Shown: in pieces, positions 25,427 to 33,437 of the stretch
How the letters are laid out: every line of letters starts with the position of its first letter
Numbering within the stretch: the first letter of the stretch is position 1
Source of the DNA: Roseobacter weihaiensis
Lineage (GTDB): Bacteria; Pseudomonadota; Alphaproteobacteria; Rhodobacterales; Rhodobacteraceae
Direction of reading: 5' to 3'
DNA length: 55,366 nucleotides
Assembly: GCF_020622345.1 (NCBI RefSeq)
Contig: NZ_JACNMO010000032.1
Span: 1 to 55,366, forward strand
Made by a program: the position numbers and the translations under genes
The notes under the pieces: generated by a model
Databases searched by the model: none
What the model was told of the DNA's origin: nothing
The model's input: only the letters and a program-made list of their open reading frames with translations

Positions 25427-26461
25427 TTAGTTTGCACCGGTATTGCCAGGTTTGGTCTTGCCAATTCCGGCTGAGGTCATGACAGCCTGACGGGCATTGG
25501 GATCAGGGATCAGTTCCTCGATCAGGGTCAGAAAATCCATCCGCCCGCGCCGCACCAGCGTCTCAAGCGTATCGGCAATGGGCGAGTGAGGTTCTGCATG
25601 GCGGAAAAACCGCGCAATGCGCAGAAGATGCTCGAAGGCGTCCTCGCGGCTGCGGATCGCGCCAGCGGATGTCTGGGCGGTGACCTCGGACGGTGTCTCG
25701 ACGACCGGGCTTTCGGATGCGGGTTCAGCTTCCTCAGGCGCTTCACCCAGATCGGCCAAACGTCTCAGAACCGCCTCTGAATCCTCCAGAATTTCCTGAA
25801 TTTGCGAGAACGGGGGCGCCTCGCGACCCAGTAGTTCCGTCAGGGCCTTGTCACAGGCCTCGATCGCGGTCTGAGCCGCCAAAATATCACTCAGTTTCTC
25901 CCGCACTGCGTCCGGTCCCGCCGACGCAAGAGCAGCTGCGGTCTCGGCTTCGGCGCCCGCCTGTGTCGACCACAAACAGGCCTCTCCGTAAGGCACATCA
26001 GGGACCAGCGGAAGAAGTCGCAAAGGCTGGATCAATGTCCCCTCTCGACCAGCGCCATTGAGCGATGAAATCATATCAAAAGGACGGTCATCGGCATCCT
26101 CGGAATGCGGGTGCAGCATGCGACCGTATACCGTCACCATATCAGTCAAAAGAGCAACCGCGTTAACCATTCCGGCATGACCATTAAGACGTGTTTCAGC
26201 TTCGATGAGCCAGATGGCGACCTCGATATCCTTCCCTATTTCACGGATCAGTTTTGTTGCCAGCTCAGCAATTTCTGTCCATTGCGGAGCAACACGCAGA
26301 TGACGGTCCGAGCGATCTTGTACCTCTTGTTTACGCTCGTCGTCACGCGCGGCAGACCGCAGATCCCTCAACCGACGGTAATCCGCCTGTCCGGCCTGCG
26401 AAATGCGCGGATTGTCGCCGACCTCAGACCCGGCGCACCGAATTTCTGATTGGAAAGACAC
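25427..26461 (-). CDS. tssA: TssA, T6SS sheath-assembly cap/baseplate protein (ImpA_N)
   Basis: A 344-residue short TssA with an ImpA_N domain (about 10-130; ADYRRLRDLRSAARD, then PQWTEIAELATKLIREIGKDIEVAIWLIEAETRLNG). The C-terminal part has HLLRIARFFRHAEPHSPIADTLETLVRRGRMDFLTLIEELI, resembling the C-terminal domain of TssA1-type proteins. TssA coordinates baseplate and sheath assembly. The predicted start is GTG 26461. A perfect TATAAT (- strand, 26465-26470) lies only 3 bases upstream, so either the mRNA is leaderless, the true start lies slightly downstream, or that box is not the promoter. It is the first gene of the leftward operon. Confidence 0.93.
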   Translation of the reverse strand: MSFQSEIRCAGSEVGDNPRISQAGQADYRRLRDLRSAARDDERKQEVQDRSDRHLRVAPQWTEIAELATKLIREIGKDIEVAIWLIEAETRLNGHAGMVNAVALLTDMVTVYGRMLHPHSEDADDRPFDMISSLNGAGREGTLIQPLRLLPLVPDVPYGEACLWSTQAGAEAETAAALASAGPDAVREKLSDILAAQTAIEACDKALTELLGREAPPFSQIQEILEDSEAVLRRLADLGEAPEEAEPASESPVVETPSEVTAQTSAGAIRSREDAFEHLLRIARFFRHAEPHSPIADTLETLVRRGRMDFLTLIEELIPDPNARQAVMTSAGIGKTKPGNTGAN

Positions 26462-26688
26462 GTTATTATACCCCCAAAGGTAGAACGATGAAATCGTTCA
26501 TAAACAAATAGTTACGCAACAGACAGCTCCGATTCGCGTTTTCAGACTACACGAACTGCTCCGGTTTGCAGATGAAATTAGTCCTTGAACTACATTCGTC
26601 GAGTTGCATGTTTTAAGGCAAGTTAACTGTGGGGAATCGTGGGTGCCGGGACAACCGGCAGCTGATTTTTTGTATCTATGTCTTGCCT
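26462..26688. promoter_or_regulatory. Divergent tssA/clpV promoter region
   Basis: This AT-rich gap separates the two divergent T6SS transcription units. Seen directly: TATAAT on the - strand at 26465-26470 facing tssA, and a perfect inverted repeat GAACGAT-GAA-ATCGTTC (26483-26499) that would cover the -35 region of that promoter. The rest (26500-26688) is relatively AT-rich and may hold the clpV promoter, but no single box stands out. The repeat could be a repressor or activator site; no regulator gene adjoins it. Confidence 0.5.
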
Positions 26689-29283
26689 GTGTCAGTGATT
26701 GATTTGCATAGTCTCATCCGGCGATTGGCGCCGGAGTTGTCGCGCGCTCTCGAAAGCGCAGCGTCACTGGCAGTCCGTAACGGACACAGTTCGATCGAGT
26801 TGGAACATTGGATCTTTGCGCTGTCTGAGTCCGAAGCGAAACACGTGATCGAAGCCGCATGCGTTAACCCTTCTCAGGTGCGGGCGGAGGCGTCAAAGTC
26901 AATCGAAATGCTGCGCCGCAGCGAGCCCTGCACACCGACCATGTCGCCGCAGATCACCGATCTTGCCCGCGAGGCTTGGGTGGCGACATCGCTGCGTTTT
27001 TCGCAGGCTCAAATCAGCGCTGAAATCCTGCTTTTGACACTCAGTTCCGATACGGCGCTGCGCAGTCATTTGCGCCGTGTTGCACCCGCCCTTCTAAAGC
27101 TCAATCTCAGTCAGCTGGAACATGTAGCCCAAACCGCCGAAACCACCGGCCAGAGCGATACAATCGCGATGCCCTCTTCGCCGGTTGCGGGCTCGGAAAG
27201 TTTTCTTGAGACCTACGCACATGACCTCACCGCGCAAGCCCGCGCCGGTGACGTCGACCGCATCGTGGGACGGGACGCAGAGCTGCGCCAGATGGTGGAT
27301 ATCCTGCTGCGCCGGCGGCAGAACAACCCCATCCTTCTGGGGGAGGCCGGTGTGGGCAAAACCGCGGTGGTTGAAGCATTTGCTGTCATGATTGCGGAAA
27401 AGCGCGCACCCGGATCATTGGCCGATGTCACGCTCTACACCCTTGATATGAACCTGTTGCAGGCCGGTGCCGGTGTGAAGGGCGAGTTCGAGCGCCGCCT
27501 GACCGGTGTGCTGGATGAGGTCCGCGCCAGCCCCACACCGATCATCCTTTTCATCGACGAGGCGCACAGCCTGATTGGCGCTGGTGGACAGGCGGGGCAG
27601 GGAGATGCTGCAAACATCCTCAAACCCGCGCTGGCCCGTGGTGAGCTGCGGACCATCGCGGCAACCACCTGGAGCGAGTACAAAAAGCACTTTGAGAAAG
27701 ATCCGGCACTCACCCGCCGCTTTCAACCGGTCAAAGTGGATGAGCCCGACATTGATACCGCCATCCGCATGCTGCGGGCGGTTGTGAAACGCTTCGAAGA
27801 TCATCACGGCATCGCGATCAGAGAAAGCGCCCTGCGCGCTGCAGTGGAACTTTCCGCGCGCTATCTGCCTGAACGCCAGCTGCCTGACAAGGCCGTCAGC
27901 GTGATCGACACTGCCGCTGCCGCCGTCAGGTTGAGCCGCGACGTGGATCCTGACGCGCTGCAGGCCCACCAGATCGAAGCGGATCATCTGCGCGCTGAAC
28001 TGGACCGCTTGCAATCCGAACCGCCAACCGCTGGTGCGCCGCGCGACATCACCCGATTGACCCAACGTCTGGCCCGCGCCCAGCAGGCCGCAGAGGTGAT
28101 CGCTGCCGAATTGGCGGAACAACGTGCACTGGCTGATGCCGCCGATCACGCCGCTGCCAGCGGCGCAGCCGATGCGCTGACGCAGCTTGGGACCCTTGAA
28201 AAGCAGCTACAGAAAGCGGGCGGGGAAAACCCGCTGGTCAGTCGGGTTGTGGATGCCGAAGCAATTGCCCAGGTGATTGGCCGCTGGACCGGTGTGCCCA
28301 CAGGTCGGCTGTTGCGCAGCCAGATCGCCGCCGTCGGCACCCTTGCGGACCGCGTGAAAACCCGCGTGATTGGGCAGGATGCCGCCATTGACACGCTCAG
28401 CGAGGCGATGCGCGTGGCGCGGGCGGGTCTCAACGATGCGCGCCGTCCACAGGGTGTTTTCCTGATGGTCGGGACATCCGGTGTGGGCAAGACGGAAACC
28501 GCGCTGGCTCTGGCGGATGAGCTTTACGGCGGCCCCCAGGGGCTGACCGTCATCAACATGTCGGAGTTCAAGGAAGAGCACAAAGTCTCACTTCTGATGG
28601 GCTCGCCTCCGGGCTACGTCGGATATGGTGAGGGGGGCGTGCTGACCGAAGCGGTGCGTCGTCGGCCCTATGGTGTGTTGCTGCTGGATGAGATCGACAA
28701 GGCACATCCGGGCGTGCAGGATATCTTCTATCAGGTGTTCGACAAGGGCAGCCTGCGCGACGGCGAAGGACGTGATGTTGATTTCCGGAACACCACGATC
28801 CTGATGACCGCCAATAGCGGGACAGAAACCCTGGCCACACTGGCCGAAGACCCTGAGACACTACCAGAAGCCCATCACATCCCCGATCTGTTGAAGCCGG
28901 AACTTCTGGAGCAGTTTAAACCGGCGTTTCTGGGCCGGTTGACCTTAGTGCCCTTTTTGCCGCTGGACGCAGGGACGATGGCCAAGATCGTCGACCTGCA
29001 ACTGGCCAAGATCGCCGACCGCGTCCAGGGCAACTATCAAGCCCGTACGGAGGTGACCCGGGCCGCCCGCGCACGTCTTGCAGCGCTCGCGCAGAGCGGT
29101 GACACGGGTGCCCGTGCAATTGAAACCATGCTGGCGCGCGATGTTTTGCCGCGCATTGCCGACCTTTTCCTGAATTCGGTGGCGGGTGGGTTTGTCCCGC
29201 GCGCCATCGAGATTGGCGTCGCCCCAGACGGAACCGGGTTCACCGTTTCCGCCCTCGGCAAGAGGAGGCGCCTTGCAAGCTGA
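26689..29283 (+). CDS. tssH: TssH/ClpV, T6SS sheath-disassembly AAA+ ATPase
   Basis: An 864-residue ClpV. It has an N-terminal Clp_N domain (about 1-140), the first AAA module with Walker A GEAGVGKTAVVEA (about 217) and FIDEAHSLIGAGG, a middle coiled region, and the second AAA module with GTSGVGKTETALALAD (about 594), LLLDEIDKAHPGVQDIF and a C-terminal small domain. Both ATPase sites look intact. ClpV hexamers recycle contracted TssBC sheath. I choose GTG 26689 because it gives VIDLHSLIRRLAPELSRALE, the usual ClpV N-terminus; a GTG at 26629 in the same frame has a weak AAGG upstream and would add 20 unusual residues. It is divergent from tssA and leads the hcp arm. Confidence 0.95.
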   Translation: MSVIDLHSLIRRLAPELSRALESAASLAVRNGHSSIELEHWIFALSESEAKHVIEAACVNPSQVRAEASKSIEMLRRSEPCTPTMSPQITDLAREAWVATSLRFSQAQISAEILLLTLSSDTALRSHLRRVAPALLKLNLSQLEHVAQTAETTGQSDTIAMPSSPVAGSESFLETYAHDLTAQARAGDVDRIVGRDAELRQMVDILLRRRQNNPILLGEAGVGKTAVVEAFAVMIAEKRAPGSLADVTLYTLDMNLLQAGAGVKGEFERRLTGVLDEVRASPTPIILFIDEAHSLIGAGGQAGQGDAANILKPALARGELRTIAATTWSEYKKHFEKDPALTRRFQPVKVDEPDIDTAIRMLRAVVKRFEDHHGIAIRESALRAAVELSARYLPERQLPDKAVSVIDTAAAAVRLSRDVDPDALQAHQIEADHLRAELDRLQSEPPTAGAPRDITRLTQRLARAQQAAEVIAAELAEQRALADAADHAAASGAADALTQLGTLEKQLQKAGGENPLVSRVVDAEAIAQVIGRWTGVPTGRLLRSQIAAVGTLADRVKTRVIGQDAAIDTLSEAMRVARAGLNDARRPQGVFLMVGTSGVGKTETALALADELYGGPQGLTVINMSEFKEEHKVSLLMGSPPGYVGYGEGGVLTEAVRRRPYGVLLLDEIDKAHPGVQDIFYQVFDKGSLRDGEGRDVDFRNTTILMTANSGTETLATLAEDPETLPEAHHIPDLLKPELLEQFKPAFLGRLTLVPFLPLDAGTMAKIVDLQLAKIADRVQGNYQARTEVTRAARARLAALAQSGDTGARAIETMLARDVLPRIADLFLNSVAGGFVPRAIEIGVAPDGTGFTVSALGKRRRLAS

Positions 29284-29364
29284 AAGGAAGGCCGCCCTTG
29301 GTCTCCCTTTCCTTCTCATCCTCGACTTTCACGACCGAATTTCAATGTATTAAGGAGCAAGATC

Positions 29365-29841
29365 ATGCCGATTTATCTGCAAATGGATGGAATTTCCGGT
29401 GATGCAACCCATGAGACGCATCGTGCCTGGATGGACATCGAAACCATGCACTGGAACGTGACGCGCAACATGACTACGCAGGCCGGCTCGACCGCGAACC
29501 GCGAGGCGTCAGAACCTACAGTGTCCGAAGTTGTTCTCACCAAGGTGACCGACAGCTCCTCTACCCGTCTCTTTGGAGAGGCCTGCTCGGGCTGTACGGG
29601 CAAAACCGTCACCATCCATTTGGTCACGACCGGGAATCCCGGTGACACCTATGTGGAGTACATTCTGACCAACACGCTGGTTTCGAACTACTCCGTCGAC
29701 ACCTCCGGTGACCGCCCGATTGAAACCATCCGGCTGAACTTTACCAAGATGGAAGTGAAGTACACACCACATGATGAAAACCACAGCCCGCAGTCGCCCA
29801 TGATCGCATCCTACGATCTGACAACGACACGCGCGGCCTGA
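29365..29841 (+). CDS. hcp: Hcp (TssD), T6SS inner-tube protein
   Basis: A 158-residue Hcp. It begins MPIYLQMDGISGDAT and contains SEVVLTKVTDSSSTRLFGEACSG and the DTYVEYILTNTLVSNYSVD strand, as expected for the hexameric ring that forms the expelled tube. No C-terminal effector extension is present. A strong AAGGAG lies 7 bases upstream. It follows clpV by 81 bases, and two hairpins lie just downstream (29856-29939), suggesting that hcp mRNA may be made or stabilised separately from the effector genes behind it. Confidence 0.96.
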   Translation: MPIYLQMDGISGDATHETHRAWMDIETMHWNVTRNMTTQAGSTANREASEPTVSEVVLTKVTDSSSTRLFGEACSGCTGKTVTIHLVTTGNPGDTYVEYILTNTLVSNYSVDTSGDRPIETIRLNFTKMEVKYTPHDENHSPQSPMIASYDLTTTRAA

Positions 29842-29855
29842 GCCAGCAACAAGGG

Positions 29856-29939
29856 ACCAGACGTTCCCGGCAGGGGGCTGTCTGGTGCCTGTTTCCAACA
29901 TTTGTGGTGGCCGCCTGACCGGTTATCTGGCGGGCGGCC
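29856..29939 (+). other. Tandem hairpins after hcp
   Basis: Two stem-loops occur in the hcp downstream gap. ACCAGAC (29856-29862) pairs with GTCTGGT (29880-29886). GGCCGCC (29909-29915) pairs with GGCGGCC (29933-29939), with further CC/GG pairing inside. Neither is followed by a T-run. They could act as 3' stabilisers or attenuators that keep hcp more abundant than the following genes; this is inferred from position. Confidence 0.5.
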
Positions 29940-29986
29940 CCGCTCCTTCAGCGACCTTACCCAACGGACTGCAAGGAATGAAACAA

Positions 29987-30685
29987 ATGCCAGACTGCAA
30001 CCACGCGCCAAAGATCGCCCGCAGCCCCGCTGTGAAAAACCTTTCCGCCGTCGCGCGCGCGCGACGGGACGCCTTTTGGGACCGGCGGGAAAGCACGCGT
30101 GCCGCGCGCGACTGGACAAACTATACCGATGGCGGACATTGGATGGGGTCAGGAAAGGACCCCAGCCTGCTGAGCAAGCAGGAATTGTCGGCAAGGTCTA
30201 CCAACGCGCTTCATCTGTCGTGGCCCACGAACGGCTATCTGCAGAAGTCCCGCAAGCAGACCAGTGAAATCAATTTCAAAATGAGCGTCATGGCCGGGAT
30301 CATCTCGGCGATTGGAACCCGCGGTGCCCGGCTTGGAAAAAGTATCGGTGTCAGCATCGGCACAAACTGGCTGCTGGATCAAGCGGGCGGTATTCGCGTC
30401 CGTCGCGGCTGGCCCTACGCCCTCGAGTTCGGTTGGCCTTCCGCCATCACCAGTCGGCCATCTTGCCGTGAACCTATTGTAAATCTTTCGTTCGACCGCC
30501 ATGAGACGCTGCGCGATAAGAACGGCACGGCACAATACTTCAAGACGTACAGCCATAAAGAAGATCGCGCCTCGGAGTGGTCGCCCGACATGCTTTGGAC
30601 GTTTGTATCGGCCGTCACCGGGACCACGGATGGCAAGACGCGCATTGTTTGTCCGGATGGGGGTGTGCTGGTGCATTCTGACTGA
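29987..30685 (+). CDS. Unknown protein in the hcp/effector operon (candidate cargo)
   Basis: A 232-residue protein with no family I recognise. The start is ATG 29987 because AAGGA lies 9 bases upstream; ATG 29978 is directly beside it and too close. The N-terminal ~60 residues are strongly basic (ARARRDAFWDRRESTRAARDW). A central glycine-rich stretch near residues 105-135 (GIISAIGTRGARLGKSIGVS) could be an amphipathic or membrane-active helix. The C-terminal part has aromatic and beta-like character. No signal peptide or PAAR motif is present. Its place directly after hcp suggests an Hcp-linked effector or an accessory protein. Function is not known. Confidence 0.7.
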   Translation: MPDCNHAPKIARSPAVKNLSAVARARRDAFWDRRESTRAARDWTNYTDGGHWMGSGKDPSLLSKQELSARSTNALHLSWPTNGYLQKSRKQTSEINFKMSVMAGIISAIGTRGARLGKSIGVSIGTNWLLDQAGGIRVRRGWPYALEFGWPSAITSRPSCREPIVNLSFDRHETLRDKNGTAQYFKTYSHKEDRASEWSPDMLWTFVSAVTGTTDGKTRIVCPDGGVLVHSD

Positions 30686-30782
30686 TCCTAACCGCAGGAT
30701 TTCAACAAGGCAGTAGGTATATGGTATTTTGCAGCACAATACGGATGACAGATTTACAGTGTTGCGCGAAAGGCGGCCCTGG

Positions 30783-31382
30783 ATGACGGCCTTTGTCCAT
30801 CCTTTGGCGCGCAGCCTGCATGTCGCGGCGGCCCTTGGTGATGCGATCGTATTCCTGTGTCCGCGCCGGGGTCTGACCTTTGATGCACCCGGTGCGGCGT
30901 TGTCACAGGCGCTCTTTGCTACCCCTTCACAAACCCGCGCCCTCTTGGTCGATGGCGCCCGTGGGGCGGCGGTACTGGAAGCGGCGCACGCTCGCGGTCT
31001 GCGCATGCTGCCCCTTTACCCCGATGATGTGGAGCCTGAGCTTTTGGCCGTGGCACCAAGGTTGATCCCTGTGACCGATCGGCACGATCTCGACGCGCTG
31101 TTTCCGCTTTTTTGGGAACAGGGTCTGGCGAGCGCCGTGTTGGCGCAAAGCGATATCGGCACCCTGCGCGCGCATCTGTCCCGGCAGATTTATGCGGAAA
31201 CGCCTGAGGGCGAAATCTGTGTGCTGCGGTTTCACGATCCAAGGGTGTTGCGCCGCCTGAGAGCCGTGCTGGATCAGGATCAATCCGATCAGCTCTTTGG
31301 CGACATCATCGACAGCTTCGTGTTTGAGGATGGCACCGGAGCGCTGGCCCGCTATGTCCATGCGCCGGAAAGTGACGCGTGA
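30783..31382 (+). CDS. DUF4123 T6SS effector adaptor (first copy)
   Basis: A protein of about 199 residues with a DUF4123 domain. Visible landmarks are LLVDGARGAAVLEAAHARGL, the LLAVAPRLIPVTDR segment, LASAVLAQSDIGTLRAHLSRQI and VLRFHDPRVLRRLRAVL, the last being the conserved FYDPRVL-like motif. DUF4123 proteins are chaperones that load a toxin onto VgrG and are usually encoded beside their toxin. The start is uncertain: ATG 30783 has AAGG 9 bases upstream, while the frame is open back to a TTG at 30729. The next gene starts within its stop codon (TGATG). By position its client should be the GHH nuclease two genes downstream. Confidence 0.85.
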   Translation: MTAFVHPLARSLHVAAALGDAIVFLCPRRGLTFDAPGAALSQALFATPSQTRALLVDGARGAAVLEAAHARGLRMLPLYPDDVEPELLAVAPRLIPVTDRHDLDALFPLFWEQGLASAVLAQSDIGTLRAHLSRQIYAETPEGEICVLRFHDPRVLRRLRAVLDQDQSDQLFGDIIDSFVFEDGTGALARYVHAPESDA

Positions 31383-32203
31383 TGATCCGCCTCACCCCCG
31401 AACAGGTGCTCGCCCTGCAAAACGAAGCGCTGCACAGCTTTGCCACCCGCGTGGTGGAGGAACTGCCCGGCTACCGGGGGCCGATGACCGCCGGGCGATC
31501 CCAGAAGACATTGTTTCGCGCAACGACCGCCGCCATCGACCGGGCGCAAACTTTCGAAATCGAAACCGAGCGTGCGCTGTTTCTCTATGTGAATATCGCC
31601 ATGTCTCTGGGCGCTGCATTTGACAGCGACCCGGCCGTTCCTTGGGCGCATGATATCCTGACCGACAAGGCCTACATCGGTGGTCGTGAAAGGATCGATG
31701 ACCTCTGGAATACCTACATCGACTACTGCGATGCGGTGATGGTGGCGGAGGGCGCCGAAGAGGTCCCGCTTTTCCCGGTGGAAGCGTACCGCGCCTTTGC
31801 CGATCTGCCGCCACCCCCCGCAGACGACGGGACACTGGCACCTATTCTGGCCGATTTTCGCCGGATTTGGCCCGAAAAAGCGGATCTGATGTCTCGCGAT
31901 GACCTGCGCATTATGGTGCGTGAGATGGGCGCGCGGGCGACGGATCTGGGCTTGACCGACACCTCGGCCAAATGGCGGTTCGGTCGGATCGGGTTTCTGC
32001 TAGGCTACGCCTGGGACGCGGACCCGCTGCACGACTGGGCCTGGCCTATTCTGCGCGACGCGGGCCGCGGCATGAAGGATGCCGAGGTGATGAACCACAT
32101 TGAAACCGGGTTACATGAGAATGTTCTGAAGCCCGCGTTGGAATGGATCGACGAAAATGATCGTGACGATTTGAATCCGGTGGACCAAAGGGAGACCGCT
32201 TGA
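31382..32203 (+). CDS. Helical orphan protein of the DUF4123/toxin module
   Basis: A 273-residue, mostly alpha-helical, acidic protein starting at the ATG that overlaps the DUF4123 stop as TGATG. It begins IRLTPEQVLALQNEALHSFATRVVEELPG and contains ERALFLYVNIAMSLGAAFDSDPAVPWAHDIL. Proteins of this general look often sit beside DUF4123 adaptors in T6SS loci, but I cannot name a family. No signal peptide, catalytic motif or membrane helix is seen. It is probably an accessory or chaperone-like partner of the toxin that follows; an immunity role is an alternative. Confidence 0.8.
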   Translation: MIRLTPEQVLALQNEALHSFATRVVEELPGYRGPMTAGRSQKTLFRATTAAIDRAQTFEIETERALFLYVNIAMSLGAAFDSDPAVPWAHDILTDKAYIGGRERIDDLWNTYIDYCDAVMVAEGAEEVPLFPVEAYRAFADLPPPPADDGTLAPILADFRRIWPEKADLMSRDDLRIMVREMGARATDLGLTDTSAKWRFGRIGFLLGYAWDADPLHDWAWPILRDAGRGMKDAEVMNHIETGLHENVLKPALEWIDENDRDDLNPVDQRETA

Positions 32204-32427
32204 CATGGCCCGTCGCCCGCCCTTTGACGCCGATAACGCCATCGGCTTTTGCGAGACCTGCCCCGGCAGACCACCCTCGAACTGCCGCGATGAACGCGGC
32301 GCAATCGAAAGCCGCTGCGAAGTGGGCCGCCGGGAAAGCAACCGTTTCTTTGATGGGCGTCAGCGGTTCAACAACCGACGCAGCCGACCCGGACGCCGCA
32401 ACCGCACCGTGCAGGCCCGCCGGATGA
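32200..32427 (+). other. Overlapping alternative open frame at the toxin N-terminus
   Basis: A TTG-started frame of 75 codons overlaps the first 73 codons of the toxin in another phase and ends with TGA at 32425-32427, sharing an ATGA with ATG 32424 of the toxin frame. Its product is alanine/proline-rich (TPSAFARPAPADHPRTAAM) and looks protein-like, but its third-position GC is lower than in the toxin frame by my hand count. It may be an artefact, a small coupled gene, or the original toxin N-terminus separated by a frameshift. Confidence 0.3.
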
Positions 32428-33428
32428 CGTGGAAAGACAAGCACTGCGGCGTGGCGCTTTTTCAACTGGGCGGGCCAAATGTGCGGGATCGGATTGATGA
32501 TCTGACGAGACAGGTGGATGCCTACTTCGAAGATATCATAGAATATGCTGAAGAGCTGGGCGCAAACATCGCCGGCGATGCTGTGACCCGCTATGGTGCT
32601 GCCGCAACTGGGCGCTACGTGGGGTCGGCGTTCTGTGGTCCGGCCGTCAAGGTCTGCGCCGGGGCCATGACCGTTGTCAACGCAGTCCACGGGGTCTGGA
32701 GCATTTTTTCAACCGGCATCACACTTGCCCAAGCGACCACGCAAATCAACGACACGATCAACCGCCTCTCTGCCATTCGCGGCAACGCGGAGGTAATCCT
32801 GCGCGCCGCTCAGAACCCCGGAGAGTTGCCGGAGATTCAGCGCGAGCTCTCCGAACAGATGTCGGCTCTTGCCCAGGCAGACCCCTGTCTGAATGCGCGG
32901 CGGTGTTACATGGTGCCCTACACCAGCCAAGGGCGGCAGGGTCCGGGTGCCGAGCTGGACATGGGCAGCGCCGCCCTCTCGCCCGGCGGCAGCCCGGGGC
33001 TTTTTGATGCGGGCATGCTGGATTTGTCAGACAGCCGGGGGTGTTGCCCGGGCCAGACCGGTCACCACCTGCTGCCCCGCGCGATGGTTGCCCACTGCCC
33101 GGGCTACAATCACGGGGCCGCTCCCACGGTCTGCGTCGAAGGGGCAACGCAGCGCATGGGCAGCCATGGGCGGGTTCATGATGCGACAGATGAATTACTA
33201 AAAGAAAATCACGGCGACGGGCAGCCCATGACAATGAGCAGCGCAATAAACCTTGTCACGGATGCTTATGCAGATAGCGAGGTTGGCGACCATTGCGATC
33301 CCGATTGCATCAAGCAGCAATTGCAGGACTACTACAATGACCTGGGCTGCACCCCAATGCCGCGCGACAGCAACGGGAATCTGGTCGGGCCTTCTGAAGA
33401 AACAGACGACGAAAACGATCTCGATTAA
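32205..33428 (+). CDS. GHH-type HNH/EndoVII-fold nuclease toxin (T6SS effector)
   Basis: A 407-residue polymorphic toxin. The C-terminal domain (about 275-345) carries GQTGHHLLPRAM with the GHH triad at residues 286-288, then CPGYNHGAAPTVCVEG and GSHGRVHDA, the pattern of GHH-family HNH/endonuclease VII toxins (GHH2-like), predicted to cut DNA in the target cell. A hydrophobic stretch near 130-165 may aid membrane passage, and an acidic, cysteine-containing tail follows. The N-terminal ~73 residues are arginine- and cysteine-rich and lie over a second open frame, so ATG 32424 is an alternative start. A GGAG lies 10 bases before ATG 32205. No PAAR domain is fused; delivery probably uses the nearby VgrG, PAAR and DUF4123 proteins. 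Confidence 0.85.
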   Translation: MARRPPFDADNAIGFCETCPGRPPSNCRDERGAIESRCEVGRRESNRFFDGRQRFNNRRSRPGRRNRTVQARRMTWKDKHCGVALFQLGGPNVRDRIDDLTRQVDAYFEDIIEYAEELGANIAGDAVTRYGAAATGRYVGSAFCGPAVKVCAGAMTVVNAVHGVWSIFSTGITLAQATTQINDTINRLSAIRGNAEVILRAAQNPGELPEIQRELSEQMSALAQADPCLNARRCYMVPYTSQGRQGPGAELDMGSAALSPGGSPGLFDAGMLDLSDSRGCCPGQTGHHLLPRAMVAHCPGYNHGAAPTVCVEGATQRMGSHGRVHDATDELLKENHGDGQPMTMSSAINLVTDAYADSEVGDHCDPDCIKQQLQDYYNDLGCTPMPRDSNGNLVGPSEETDDENDLD

Positions 33429-33437
33429 GGAGAAACC

